Source: Symbiodinium sp. CCMP2592 (Eukaryota; Sar; Dinophyceae; Suessiales; Symbiodiniaceae). Taken from it: a stretch of 64,000 nucleotides of DNA. Below, piece after piece: positions 10,277-22,344 of this stretch (positions within the stretch are counted from its first letter, which is position 1; every line of letters starts with the position of its first letter). The stretch is taken from positions 310,001 to 374,000 of the forward strand of contig CAJNDT010003290.1 of NCBI GenBank assembly GCA_905221615.1, given 5' to 3'. The notes under the pieces were generated by a model. That model was not told the origin of the DNA. It saw only the letters and a list, made by a program, of their open reading frames with translations, and searched no databases. Both the position numbers and the translations under genes were made by a program.

Positions 10277-12434
10277 GTTGTCTCGAAGCATCAAGCACCT
10301 GTGCTCCATTCTGCTAGGACCGCTGTCCGTCCTTCGGCTCTTGGAGTCCCAGCTGGCTGACTTAAAGGCGGCTCGGCAGTTTCTCTATGCATTTGAGGCT
10401 CTGCACACGACTCAAAGTTGCCGAAGCAGCCAGAAGTTGCCGGCGCGCGCCAGCGGTGTCGAGACTCTCTGTTGTCGCAAGGGTCGAGACACCATCGTGG
10501 AGCCCAATGCCACGCAAAACCTCACCGAGATTCGAGTTGAGGCCGCGATGCCTTTATCGACAGCCGGAGGTGTTTGGTTCGCTCTCATGGATATCTTTTC
10601 ATCTGTTGCTCATGCGACTGCCGCTGTTCTTCTGAGTTTCCAATGGAGGTACTTATCCGTCACCGGGCACCAACAGTACTCACCATCTCGAGGCTGTTCA
10701 CCTCGAGTGCACTGCCGACCACTTGCTGGCGGATCTGTCCAAGGTCGCCGAATCCGTTTGCTTTTCTGATTCTCGGTATGATTCTCGTAGTGATTTTGAT
10801 TCTGGGTTGTAGTTGCTGTCGCGTGTGATAGCGTGTGAGACAGCGGAGATCTTCCTAAACTATCGTGCTTGGCTTCCACTTGCCGTGGCCCATCCATTCA
10901 GCATTGCCACATCTCGGTGAGGTACCCATGCGGCCAAACAGAAGAAGCCATCGCAACAAGGGAAATTGACATGTCGAGAACTTGTATTCATTTCTTTTCA
11001 TTTTCTTAGATCTGGACGAAAACTTCTACTAGAGTTTCTCTCTTTTCGTTATGATGATGGTCATCATTGCCCATTGCCTACAGTGGTACAGGTGCTCGAA
11101 GCTTCCGAGCAGCTTGCACTGGCAAGGAACAGGACCACGGTTGAGGCTTTTACTGGCTTTGTCTGGCTTCACTGCTGTTTGGGGCCGGGACCCGGGTTCG
11201 GTGGTTTGAGGTTGGCGGATGGCTTGCCAGGAAGTTCTTGTAACGTGCTTAGGCTGTCGAAATCTGGATCCCTGAAGTCGGAGCTTCAAATTTACTCCCC
11301 CCAAATTCTACCGATTTGAAAAGGCCTGTGCCTATAACAAACATCAACGCCGCTTAGCGACAGGACCATAGCATTGGAGGATGCAGTGAGGCCGGGTTGG
11401 GAGTGTCTGTGATGGCCATGAGATCATGAGATGGCAGTTTGTCACGAGTCACAGTTGCGAGAACGACTCCTGCAGAGTCTGATGGCCATTCCGCGAAGGC
11501 AGTCCAGAAACGAGAGCAGGGCACGTGCAGGGAGTCGGCCTCTGAGTCAGCTCTGAGAACTTTTTGATTGGGCCGGAAGCCTCAAAAGTAACAAGCATCC
11601 AACCTGGTGGATTTCGCGCTAGCGATTTCTGGAGGTGGAGCTCACAGCTGTGGCGAACGTCACCGCCTGCGCCGGCGCTTGAAACAACTGCGCGAGGAGG
11701 AGGGACCCGAAAGCCAAGGGACCCGAAAGCCAAGCGACCGCACAGGGAAAGGGTATAGGTCCTAGTCCCAGTGCAAGTTCGTAGAAGGGGAACAGCGCAG
11801 ATTACGATTGTTGGGATGCAGGCCTAGTGTTGCGCTACATTCACATCAATAGCCAAATACTTGTGCTGCGCACAGACTGAAATCTGTGCCAGCTCGGTCA
11901 AACGAGGCTCGCAGCATGGCCGCGGAGAAAGAAGACATGGAAAGGCAGGGGCTCAGACATGAACTCCTGCCGACTAGCTGCCGTGCTCAGAAGTCGTTGT
12001 GCCCCAGTTCAGCACACGCCGTGTCTCGTGTTTCGTGCGCGACATGTACCTTGATCTCGATGGACCTCCCTAGGTGTTTTGAGTAGCATGTGCGGAGCTG
12101 GATCATGCGGGAAGGGCGCGCATGACGACACTTGGATGGTTCAAGATTTGTTTCATTCTTTGAGCCTTGCGGCTTTCAATGCCTTTGTCGGATGACAACC
12201 CGTGCGATGCAGTGAGCTAGATGCAGGCTCCTCGACACGATGCACGTGCATGTCGCCAGGATCCGGGAGGCCATTCTGTCTGCGTAATACTTGAAGTCAT
12301 GTACTGGCGACGCACTGTTCTAGACACATATCACAATGACGATGGCGGTCGTCATCAGAAGCCTCGTGGGTAGATGTTGCCGTGTTTTTTGGCAGCTTTG
12401 ACCGTTGCTGGCAGTGTTGGTGTCGGTGATGGGC

Positions 12435-12436
<2 letters not shown>
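10277..12436. other. Intergenic, no supported gene
   Basis: Fragments such as LRLLESQLADLKAARQFLY (about 10330-10390) look like more coiled-coil exon relics and could belong to the EF-hand gene upstream, but no splice chain was found. From 11000 to 12400 open frames are short and conflicting. Confidence 0.3.

Positions 12437-12468
<32 letters not shown>
12437..12468 (+). repeat. (CTG)n microsatellite
   Basis: About ten consecutive CTG units, followed by further interrupted CTG/TTG units to about 12520. No coding support. Confidence 0.9.
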
Positions 12469-12470
<2 letters not shown>

Positions 12471-12764
12471 TCTTCCTTTCGTGGTTGTTGCTGCTGTCGC
12501 TGCTGTTGTCGTCCTTGTCTGTGTCGTTGGTGTTGTTGGGCCTCCTAGTGGTGTGGGCGTCGTTGGCGTCTTTCTAGCTGTTCACTTGTTGTGTCACTGT
12601 TTCTGGTAGCATCTCACGTGCAACAGGAGGAAGTGGACAACAACAGCTGAGCATGCCAGACTTTAGCCCGGGGGCACCAAAGCCTGAACTCTAAACCCTT
12701 AAGTTCCAACGTCCAGCCTGCCATGATGACAAGGCGCGCCCATCCTACCTTCTGTTGTTTTTGG

Positions 12765-12985
12765 TGGCGGTGGTGGAATTGTTGTGTGGTCGTGGTTGTG
12801 GTGGCAGTGGTGGTCGTGTTGTGGCTGTTGTGGCTGTTGTGGCTGTCGTGGCTGTGGTCGTGGTCGTGTTGTGGCTGTCGTGGTTGCTGTGGTTACTGCG
12901 ATTGGTGTGGCTGTGGTTGTGGCTGTGGTGATTGTCGTTGTTGGTTGTGAGTGTGTTTGTTCTTGTGCTGTTGGTTGTGGCTCTT
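12765..12985 (+). repeat. GTTGTGGCT minisatellite
   Basis: Repeated nine-base units of the form GTTGTGGCT or GTCGTGGCT with GTGGTC variants. All six frames stay open or nearly so because of the repeat, which explains the overlapping V/C/W-rich and H/T/N-rich frames; none is taken as a gene. Confidence 0.8.
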
Positions 12986-13892
12986 GCTGGCACCACCGGC
13001 TACCCCCCGTCGCTGTAGCGTCGCGGTCACTGTCCACGTTCGGTATACCGTTCCTCTTCATCAGCCATGCTATCATGGCTAATAATCGCTCGCATCATGA
13101 TCAACGGCTGCCACCCCACAAGTCAGGAAGCCGCTCAAGGCCGGCGTGCGCTGAATGCTACGCGGGCGCTTGAGGTGGGTGGCATGACATGGCATTCAGG
13201 TTTCACCTGCCAGGGATTGAGGCTCCTTGAAAGTCAGGGTTTTCGGCTTTGTGTCAGCTGGGTGCCTGTAGCCCAACTGTACGTAAGACACCCGGAAGTT
13301 TGAAATGCTTGATAGCGGTTCCATGAAGCCTCGTGAGGGGGACCTTGCGACCGCAAAGAAACTTCCGACTTCGAATGAATCCCCGGGCTCGACAGCATGC
13401 ATTGGATCCTCATCCTGACTGTTCCAGATATTTCAGTTTCCTCATCTGCAAAATCTGTTTGGTGGAAGGCTCTGGCCAGCAAGGATGTTCTGGAGAAGGC
13501 CATCTTGGGATCGGACAGACTCCGTGCAGACAAACGCCTGGGAGCTCTAGGAGCATGGCTACCAGAAGGCGTTGGAAGAGCTCACGCATCTAAACGAAGT
13601 GGTACACGCAGCCTGGATTGGATTGCGTTGGACATGCTCTGTCATCCGATCAGTAGAGACCCCCCTGCCACAAAGCAGCAAAGGCAACGAGGCGCCGGGA
13701 GCACCGGCAGTCAGACAAAAGTGAGCAGCTCATGGTCCTGTCTCGCGGCTCACGTTCGAAACTCTCTTGCTCTGCTTGCGTGCTCAGGTACCCCAAGAAA
13801 CAGGCGCAGCTCGCAGCCGTGCTTCCGTGTTACTAGCAGCCTTTCTGTGTCAAGCGCGAGAAGCGATGGGCTTGCTGCTCTGGCCCTGGCAG

Positions 13893-14480
13893 GTCCGAGC
13901 CCAACGTCTCTGCAAGCGCATCTCGAGAAAACGTGAGAGAAGCGTCAGAGCATGTGGTTGAGACGACTCCACGATCCTCTAACGAGACAGATTCCGGTGT
14001 GGAGAAACTGATGCCAGTGCATCTCTTGCAAGCGCAGAAGTCTCAGGCTTCCTCCGGCACAAACCCTGACAGCGCTGATGAAAGCTTCCACAAGGGTCGG
14101 CAAGATGCTAGAAAGCCTCCCTGTCACAAGCGCAAAAGCTCACTGCCCGGTCATGTAGATGGCTTGCCGGCAGAACCGGATCTCGGCATTACGCCGGAAG
14201 CGAGTGCAGAGCCTTCAACCAGTCCGACAACCACCACCTCCGTCAGCACCTCGACCAGCACGACACAATCATCCACTACCCCCCAGACTTTGCCAGCATC
14301 AACACCCCGGCAAGGGGACAGCGCCGAGCCCGAAGAAGACCTTCCCAACCGGGCTGTTACTGGAAAGCCTGATCCGGCGATCGATGCTGCAGCAGAGGGC
14401 GTTCACCCGGAGGGCGCGCCTGCAAGCACACTGCCACCCACCACCAGCTTGCCAAAGCCACCGCGAATTCACGAGGCTTG
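13893..14480 (+). CDS. Candidate Ser/Thr/Pro-rich exon
   Basis: A 588-base stretch follows an acceptor of the local AG|G type (CCTGGCAG|GTCC) and stays open in one frame beginning SEPNVSASASRENVREASEH. It is rich in Ser, Thr and Pro, with the repetitive section STSPTTTTSVSTSTSTTQSS near 14210-14270 and an acidic, disordered character elsewhere. A GC donor (CTTG|GCAAGT) at 14481 could end it. Possible partner exons lie at 14713-14835, after a TTTGTTTCAG acceptor, but the phase could not be fixed. No known domain; probably a disordered part of a larger protein. The same strand and dense splice-like signals argue for a gene rather than chance. Confidence 0.4.
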
Positions 14481-15987
14481 GCAAGTGTTTCTGCCATGCT
14501 CAGTTGTGTGCTGCAGGTGTGCATCGTCTCTCCGTCCCTGTCTGTATCTATTCAACATCTGCAAGCACGGAGTCTGTGTGGGATGCTCTCCCGTGCTGGT
14601 TTGGTAGGAGACTTGGCCAATCCAGTACGAGGACGGCGAGTGGGGCACAGAACGAGGCCCACGAACCGACAGTGGACTTGACTAGGCCAAGGGCCTCAGC
14701 CTTTTTTGTTTCAGGCCCGCCTCTTGTGGCCTCCACCACAGGGCCGTCCTCTCCTAACTGGTACGAGGCCGGGAAGCGGAAGCCTCTACCTTCAAGACGA
14801 TGTTCATGCCGGGAGCTGCAACAGCTTCATTGAACATCATACAGGCTTCAGCCTTGAGTCTAGTGCAGTGTGCAGGAATCGACCCGGGATGGTGCAACGC
14901 AGTCGTCATCGTTCACGGCTTGGTGGTTTGGTGGGTTGGTGTGTGGGGGTGGGTGGCGGAGCAAACTGAACAGTATGGTACTACGGCAGTGAGGTGGAGG
15001 CAGGTCCAACACAGCTCTCCCCCTCACCCTCGCGACATGATGTTTGGATTTGGGCCCTGTTTGAGGGATCCGGTCTGGTCGTTCATGCAGCCGTCGATGG
15101 CCCTGGTGCTGCTTATCCCTCCGTATAAAGAGCCCGAAACTCGAGACGCTGAGCCCGTGAGCCTCGGGCGCGGCCCCGGTTATCCGACCATTCCTACTGT
15201 TAGGTACGCAGTCACACATGTTCCTAAAAGTTAGCTACTTATTGATAGTAAATTCCTCTGCCAGTGATGCACAGCCCCCACAGCTTGCTGCTAATGACTA
15301 CTGTCTTATACTCCTGCTCTTGCTGCGATGCTCGTGCCAGGCGAGGCTTAGTAAAAACCACGAACGTTTTTGATTTGAATGGGTTTAGCTGGCAAAGGCC
15401 ATCCCTAGGATGTTTCTGCCGTTAGTTCCAGCCAGCGTATCGTTCGGAACGGGCGAGGAGGGGTAGAGAGAACGTGGGGGTTAGGAGTTTTCAACACTTC
15501 CGTCCTTATTGGGTTGTTTTTATGTCGCTTTTGATTTTTGAAACAACACGGGAAAAGCATGAAAGCAGCCCCACAATCCTGGGAGTTGTGGCCAACTGAG
15601 CAGAAGTCGACACGACGCGGCGAGGGCGATGCCTCGGGTATTCTGGATTAGGGGCCGAGCAGGATCACTAGCAGTCTATCTGCAAAGCGGTGATGCGGCT
15701 GTGACTTTACAACATCGTAGTGGGGGTCCGAACCGCGAGAACGGCGGGCCGAAATGGTCTGAATGCCAGGAGGCTGACTGGGGGGAGCTCTGGTCTCAGC
15801 AGGACGGCTCAGCAAGTTCGCAACAAGGCTTTGGGCCGCATTCTGCGTCCGTCTAAATCTCTCAGATCTCGGTAATAGGGAATCTTTTGGGTCCGCTACA
15901 GGCTTACATCGTTCAGGTCTTTTTTTTTCCATGTGTGTAGGGGGTGGCGGTCATTCCAAGTTCCGTAGCCGGTGAGTTCGACAGCGC
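14481..15987. other. Mostly intergenic, possible further exons
   Basis: After a TTTTTTGTTTCAG acceptor at 14713 a short open stretch could continue the Ser/Thr-rich gene. From 15240 to 15600 nothing protein-like was seen. Frames near 15629-15856 have no recognisable domain. Confidence 0.25.
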
Positions 15988-16485
15988 ATGCCGCGCATGC
16001 CGCGCATGCCATACCTCGTGACTGTCCAGGAGCGGCTTGCGCGGCAGCTCCCCGACCTCTACCGGCGATGGGAGCTGGCCCAAAACCACACGCGTGGCAT
16101 GCCGGGTCCCCGGAAAGCGGGCTTACGAGGTGCCAAGATGCGGTCTGGATGCATAGTGCATACCACCACCACCACTACCATGTCGCTGCTCGTGATCTCC
16201 TTGTGGTGGTGGAGGTACCAGCAGCAGTTTCCTTCGCTGCTGTTGCCGCCGTTTTGCTGGATTTGGTTTGATCCTCTTCTTGTTGTTGTCGTCGCCGTTG
16301 TCCACTACATCGTCATCACGTCGGGCTATCGAGAATCCAGTTCTGCATTGGTCATGAACGGCCGGCTGAGGCTCAAGGCGTGCCTAGTAGCAGAAGACGC
16401 TGAGCGCCAGTTGCATGCAGCTGTGGAGAATCACCTGAAGGCCAGGTTTCCCGACATTCGGGCGGACCGCCCTGATAGACCGTAG
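15988..16485 (+). CDS. Candidate two-exon gene of unknown function
   Basis: Two short + strand segments look protein-coding. The first encodes LVTVQERLARQLPDLYRRWE (about 16015-16075). The second encodes ACLVAEDAERQLHAAVENHL and ends at a TAG at 16483-16485. Between them, 16160-16330 is low-complexity CAC and GTT repeat and probably intronic. A single uninterrupted frame spans all of it, but the middle translates to repeats and hydrophobic noise. Both ends are helix-prone and charged. Family unknown; the join was not resolved. Confidence 0.3.
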   Translation: MPRMPRMPYLVTVQERLARQLPDLYRRWELAQNHTRGMPGPRKAGLRGAKMRSGCIVHTTTTTTMSLLVISLWWWRYQQQFPSLLLPPFCWIWFDPLLVVVVAVVHYIVITSGYRESSSALVMNGRLRLKACLVAEDAERQLHAAVENHLKARFPDIRADRPDRP

Positions 16486-18082
16486 CGTCTGCAGCAGCGG
16501 GAAATAGACCAGACAATCCGCTGCTGCTAGCAACAGCCACGGTAAATTGATAAGTGTGACTCGTTTAGCACAAGGTCACGATCAGGGGATGACGGGGACG
16601 AAGCTATGCATCTTAGATTTGTTTACAAGACTTGAGGTTCAAAGAGTTTCAGCTGGAGATTTTCCGAAGAGTCTGCAAGCTGCTTGCAGCAAGGCAGGGT
16701 CATCCAGGGCTTTTGGCAGGCCATACACCTGGTCTCGGTGCATTTCAACGCCACGAAGGCCTTTTGCTGCCGTTGGTTTAGGGTTCCTGTCTTGGAATCC
16801 CCGACTATCAAGACGCTGAACAGCCCGACAAAGCCTTAAACTCTTGCCTAAGAGTCGCAGCTAGGTGAAGCTGCTGAGACTCCGGGGGCGAGCCAGGATA
16901 GCTGGGAACCCAGCCGTCACAGCTGTTAGGGAATCTAACTCCTTTGTAGTGGATTGGGAGGGATTCGTTTTGCAGATGACGAGGGGAGTCATCCAGCCTG
17001 GCTGCGACACCGTCTGCAGGCCCGTGATGCACTGGAGCGGCTGTCAGGACCTCAAGACGTTGCAATACACGCAGATGTGTGTTCTGTTTTCTCTGAATGA
17101 CGTTAACTGCTCGTTGGTCTGGTGAGGGTTTGGGTGTAGCTGTGCAACTGATGGCCATCACAATGCTGTTCGGGTCAAAAGGGGAGTCATGATGACCGCG
17201 CAGCCAGGACAAAAAACTATAAATTTTTTTCCATCCTAGAGCCACGCTACTGGCACCTGCATCTGCTCTTCAGGCCTCGATGCCGCTATACCGGCAACAG
17301 CAGGCCATACCCGTTTTGGGAAGAAGGGCACAAGCATCAACATCTTTCGAATCCGCAGACGGAGCAGGATGCTAATTCTGAAGCCTTGCACCGACGAAGC
17401 GCTGTCAGGCGCGAGGATGTCGAGGTGGAGGTGAAGGAGGCTTACCTCACCTTAATAACTGGACTGGCTGATAGCACAAGGACTTCGGATTTCACGCATC
17501 ATGCTAGCACATAGTGCAGGAGCACTGCGCTGATAGAAGTACAGTTGTTAAAGCGCTGACATGTCAGGAGTTGCTCAAGATGCCCCAAGTGACATATCTA
17601 GCAGACGTCGAGCAATCTACTGCACATCCTTGCCTCTGCGTTTTTCTAGGCTTTCTCTACCGCTGGTCATGCACACGTATTGTGTTGTCAACCAGCTTTT
17701 TTTAACCCTGAGTGCATCGAGCGGAGACCGGAAGAGCGCGTTCCTGAATCACGCATGCCATTGCTGCACTAGCCGGCCTCTTCATGATTTGCAGGCTGCT
17801 CTGCGCCTCGAGAGTCTGCGAGGGCAGGTGAAGGCCCACCCAACTCCAAACGACCCGGTGAAGTCTGGCGTGAATCGTTTGCGAATCTGAACTCTCTGGG
17901 TTGAAAGGGTTTTTCCTGAATAGCTCTGAACGGATGACGACGATGATGACGACCACGAGGGGTGTCAATGATGATGCTGGAGATCAAGCTTGCTATGATC
18001 GTACCGATGTTGCTGTCGTTGTTTTTGTTGTTGGTGGTGACGGTACGGACGGTGATGATGACCATGACCGTGGTTAGATTCA
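16486..18082. other. Intergenic with weak exon-like stretch
   Basis: A + strand frame without a start codon ends at 17514. It includes EALHRRSAVRREDVEVEVKE and EAYLTLITGLADSTRTSDFT and could be a terminal exon, but no acceptor was assigned. GATGACGACGATGATG-type microsatellite occurs near 17935-18060. Confidence 0.25.
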
Positions 18083-18217
18083 TCATAGGGACCCTTGAAA
18101 GGGTAGGGGGGAGGGCGGTAGGGGGCCTTAGTACTTATAATAAGGACTTAATAAGGCCTATTTAAGGAAGTATAGTCACCTAGCCCCCTCCCCCCTGCCC
18201 CCTTAGGGTCCCTATGA
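18083..18217. mobile_element. MITE-like element with 13-bp TIRs and ATTCA TSD
   Basis: A 135-base element has perfect 13-base terminal inverted repeats (TCATAGGGACCCT at 18083-18095, complement at 18205-18217). It is flanked by a perfect 5-base duplication, ATTCA, at 18078-18082 and 18218-18222. Inside are G-rich then C-rich arms (GGGGGGAGGGCGG versus CCCCCTCCCCCC) and a central palindrome around GGCCTTA...TAAGGCC, so most of the element can fold into one hairpin. It carries no gene and would depend on a transposase in trans. The superfamily cannot be assigned from the ends alone. Confidence 0.8.
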
Positions 18218-20502
18218 ATTCAAGATATTTCAAGATGATGATGGTTATGGCTCCAATTTTATAGAAGCTATGGTGGTAGTACGCTTTTTCCACTGCAAGC
18301 ATCGCTGTGGCTATCTTCGGTAATGATCGGTATGACTAGTGTTATGTCTGCGGCGGTCTGCATGCTCATGATGAACAAGACCATCAGCCTCAGGATCCAC
18401 CTGTTACTCATAACTTTGGGATCATTTCTGTTGGGATCGACATGATAGTTGCTGTCACGATGATTGGCTTGGAAATGTAAAGAGGCGGTGACATGTTTGT
18501 TGTGGTTTTGTTTCCAGACCTTAAACATTGCAATGGCTGTTCCTGGTGCGGCACAATTGTCATGACTTTCATGCTAGCACTTGTTGCGGCTGTTAGGGTT
18601 GTTCAAAGAGTTTGAGGCCCTTGAACGGGCCGCGGCGCCCTCCTGGAAGCAGCTTCAGGCAAGCTGAGTGACCAACGTAGCCTGGCTGTCCTGGATACCG
18701 AGCCCTCCTACGATCTGAACTCTTTGAAGGCAGAGGGAGCCTAGGAAGCGCATGTCGGCCCGTGCAAGGCCGGGTTGGCAAAGCTCCGAACCCTTGGCGA
18801 ACTTCGTCAGGGCCCAGGCAAGGCTTCGGCATTCGACATCCCAAACTCAGAAGCCCTGTCTTCTGCTGTCTGCTAGATCTTGAAGGTTCGAGGCTACAAG
18901 CCACTCCATAAGATTGAAACCCGCAGCTTTAGCCACAAGCTTGGATACCTAGACGGGTGGCTTTCACGTCAGGGTCTGCTCCTCGTGCGGTTGCCGGGGT
19001 TCTTCTTGCTTCAAGCTTCTGAATTCTTGTCTTACACGACTGAGCCCGAAGACACAAGCGGAGAAGCCGGCTCTACGTTTTGGACGCTTTTGCCATCATC
19101 CAGTGCAGTTCGGGAGGCGTAGAGCTTCTGCTCATTCAGGAATCTTGCGTGCACGCTGTCTAAATATTTGCTTCCGTCGAACGACCATCGTCTCGTGGAG
19201 GTCCTGCAAGATTTCTTTGCCTGTCAGGCTTCCCGAGTGCTGGCGACAGGAGTGCTTGATGCGCCCAGCCAAAAGAGCCAGAATACCTGGGCTCGTTGAC
19301 AATCCGGGTTTACTGATTCGGGACAGTTCAGCACAGGTTTCAGGCGACCACAATCCTGCAGACAGACATACAGTCCCAAAGCACGAGCTCGATCGCAGTC
19401 GCCGTTAGCTTTGCAAAGGAGCCAGTGAACCGCTTGGCAAGTGTTCGTCGAGTTTCATGCGCTGATGCGGCTTCCTCTTGGCATTTCAGCTGCTAGCTGC
19501 AACAGCTGCAAGTGTAGGTAGCTCATGAAATCGGAGTCGGGAAACACGTGCCGAACTAGCACTTGCCTTCAGTCCAGTCTCTCCCAACCACTAGCCACGC
19601 ACCAGCCCCCGCTGACCCATTTCCAAGTCAGCCACGAGCGTTTCAGCAGACGCACAGTACAAATGGAAGTTTGCTGCCATGGCCGAGTCTACTGGCCTAT
19701 ACCTACCGCCGAGCTCGACGGTCAAAGACCTGGCGAGGCTGAGTGCCCTCGATACCTGACACCTAGCACTTGCCTGGCACCAGTGGCGACCTGCAGGAGT
19801 GATGCCTCGTCGCGAAGCCTGAAGCGAGAAGAAGACCGCATGCCAGCAGCACTTAAAGGACCTTTCAATCATTCACGCACTCTTCTTCTCTTCTTCCGTC
19901 GGAAGCGCCACCGTCTGCAGCTGAGGGCTCCCTGCTGCCGGTGCTGTGCCGAGCTTAGCCTTGTCTGAAGGTTCGGGCAACGGGCCGCGGGTGCAAACTG
20001 AGGCGTTGCGGCGGGCCAACACGAGTCCAACTCGACGCTCGGCGGTCTCAGCGGGATTCAGAGCCTCCGAGCCCCCGAGAGCAAGAACGTAGCTTTGGAT
20101 AGCTTTGGGAGTTTCAGGGAAGTCTGGGGGTTTCTGAGTTCCTATCCGTAGCCAAGGAGCAGCTCCGCCCAGTCAAAGCCAAACAGCCCGGGCCCCGAAG
20201 TGATTGTTTTCATGCGGCGACACGCAGCCATGCATGATTCTTCACGCACAGAAAAGCCATGTCGTTGGCACCAACGGATAAAAACGACGGTGTATCAAGA
20301 ACCGATCTCGGCATCCACAAAGGCTCTGGTCCATGCCGCGACGACCGGGTCACTAGGCCAGGCCCCAGCGTTAAGGGAGCCCGTAGACCGACTGCTCTTC
20401 ATGTTCGTATCTGGGAGGCCTTCAGGCTGCGTCTGTGGAGGCCCTTGAGTCTGGGGATGTACTGCCCTGAGTTGGTGTAGGTGTGCACCGCGCTTGTTTC
20501 AG
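18218..20502. other. Intergenic with decayed coiled-coil stretch
   Basis: From about 18600 the + strand reads EFEALERAAAPSWKQLQ before stops, a coiled-coil relic. From 19165 to 19291 a frame encoding LPSNDHRLVEVLQDFFACQ up to a TGA looks exon-like. Neither could be linked to other exons. Confidence 0.25.
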
Positions 20503-21053
20503 ATGCGGAAAATCTCAGAGTCCTCGTGACTGCTGAGGCGACGGGCAGCGATGCCCCGCGCGCCAGCTCCGAGTCGAAGCTCCGGAAGGTACGTGCTCTG
20601 CTAAGCCGCCAAGCAGAGGGAGGGCAGCTCGCATCCTTGAGGCTTTTTTGGAGGCTTACGATGTCGGGGGCAGGGACTGTCGGCCTTTCACCTCTTACAG
20701 CTTCGCAGTTCGAGGGCGAGAAAGCTGCAGCCGACAATGGTGATAGTGATGGTGACGACAATGATCATTATCATGTGGAGCACTGCTTACAGTAACTAAT
20801 CATGCAATGCATGTGTGCATCATCATGATTCATCCTACTGGATGATACTGGATGTCTGTGCCTGTTTGACAACAGGCCGCAGCTTCTGCACGCGAGGAAC
20901 TTGCAGACTTCTTCAGCGACTGGTTCGGCGCGTTGCGCCTGCATCACAAGGAGCGTCGACAACTTCTGCAAAGTTTCAGCTACGAAGCTCCCGCCACCAG
21001 GAGGAGGAGGAACTCCAGGCTGTCAGACCGCGGCCGAGAGAGGCTGGTCGAGG
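20503..21053 (+). CDS. Two candidate exons of an unknown gene
   Basis: Exon 20503-20588 follows the acceptor TTGTTTCAG and ends at a strong GT donor (AAG|GTACGT). It encodes DAENLRVLVTAEATGSDAPR and a basic end, ESKLRK. Exon 20876-21053 follows ACAACAG and encodes EELADFFSDWFGALRLHHKE, then a very basic stretch including ATRRRRNSRLSDRGRERLVE, ending before GTGTGC. The join is phase 0 on both sides and keeps one frame across a 287-base GT-AG intron, which is good support for a real gene. Further exons on both sides were not found. No family recognised; the acidic/aromatic helix and Arg-rich end suggest a nucleic-acid or protein interaction segment, without proof. Confidence 0.5.
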
Positions 21054-21887
21054 GTGTGCTAGCAGCTTACGTGGGCTGTTGGTCTTTGGTGCGAGCGAGA
21101 ACCTCAAACGCATGTGTACTGTATCTCAGGGTTACTTACGCATGGGTCCGGTTGTTAAACGGTGTCATTGTGTTGGCTCGACCCTGCAGTTTAAAGTTTG
21201 CATTGTCTGGTTGTGGTTTTCAATCTGCAGCAGGTCGGGATCTGGTTCCTCTGATTAGTTCCTGATTCTCAGATCGCAAAGCAGATCCGAACCCCGAAAG
21301 ATTGAGCATGATTGATTAAGCTCTTTTGCTTTGATACCGCTGGCCACTCAAGACCATGGGCCCAAGTTGCAAGGCGGAGCAAGCCGCAGTGCTGGGCAAG
21401 GTGCAGGATTTCGTTCTAGGGTTTCCAACGTAAGCCGAGCTTCGAATTTTCATGCCCAGGTGTTAGACTAGGTGCGTCGTTGAGGAATGTTACGTGCACT
21501 GGTAGTTTTGATGCGACCAGACTGAGAAACATCTGGACCCCATCCGTGAGGCCACGCAGCCCAAGTCCGAAGTTCGCAGGGCCAAGTTTCAAGTGGCTGC
21601 TTGGCTGCAGACACTCCGCTCTCTTGAAGCGTGAAAGCCTCGCCATGCGGAGCCCTAGCAGACCGTTGGGGAGCCAAACAGCTGACTGCTCGAGTCGAGG
21701 CCTTTGGATGCTAGGATGTTGGCAAGCGCAGGTCAAGGATCCCAGGACGGGCCGAAAGAGCATCCGAGTCTGGCCCTCAGGTATCTGATAAAGGTAAGAC
21801 TGTCACGAAAGCTAGCTCTGTGGAGCTCGCGGGAGTTGCCCTTTAGCAATTCACTTGTATTAAGGCACTAGGGAAAAAACAGGGTTT
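21054..21887. other. Intergenic, no supported gene
   Basis: Several short overlapping frames on both strands (21416-21788) are mutual shadows with no domain or splice support. Confidence 0.3.
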
Positions 21888-21993
21888 GCACCTTATCAGG
21901 TGGGACGTCCAAGACTTAAGGTGGGGGGTAGGGGGGGGGGAGGGCCCCCCCCCCCTTCACCTTGTCATTGTGCGTTTTCCACTGATAAGGTGC
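21888..21993. mobile_element. Palindromic G/C-run element (MITE-like)
   Basis: Inverted repeats GCACCTTATCAG (21888-21899) and CTGATAAGGTGC (21982-21993) enclose long runs of G then C, allowing a near-complete hairpin. Just downstream are further C-runs and another AAGGTGG-G-run-C-run block at about 22025-22072, into which the large retrotransposon inserted. No target duplication was identified for this palindrome. Confidence 0.5.
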
Positions 21994-22072
21994 GCTTCCC
22001 TCCCCCCCCCTCCCCCCCCTCCTTTAAGGTGGTTGTGCCTGGGATAAGGTGGAGGGGGGGGGGCCCCCCCCC

Positions 22073-22322
22073 TGTGCCGATACACCCACAAGGAAATGCT
22101 CCTTGTTAGGAGGTGTATGACCAGTTTATTCCCTAAGGATCAAAGGGCAGCGCCCTGCACACGGACAGTGATTGTTTTGTCTACCTACGCAAGGAGAGCT
22201 TGTCTTGTCTCAATATGGTAAAACCACTGTGAGCCAATGGGCAGCGGAATGTATATGTATGAGCATGCAGCCATTGCTGTAGGTACCTGTTAGAGCTACC
22301 CCTTTAGAGGTTTACGGAATCA
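22073..22322 (-). repeat. 3' LTR of the large copia element
   Basis: This 250-base direct copy of 37740-37989 begins TGTGCCGATACACCC and ends GGAATCA on the + strand. It differs from its partner at 8 sites, three of them in the last seven bases. Inside is a short imperfect hairpin (AAGGAAATGCTCCTT). Confidence 0.92.
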
Positions 22323-22324
22323 AA

Positions 22325-22344
22325 CAGACACTAATTTTCTTTTA
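22325..22344 (-). other. Polypurine tract region, 3' LTR side
   Basis: Just inside the 3' LTR, the coding strand carries TAAAAGAAAATTAGTGTCTG. The purine run TAAAAGAAAA is the best candidate for second-strand primer, although it is about 10 bases from the LTR edge rather than abutting it. A near-identical copy occurs internally at 29675-29694. Confidence 0.5.
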
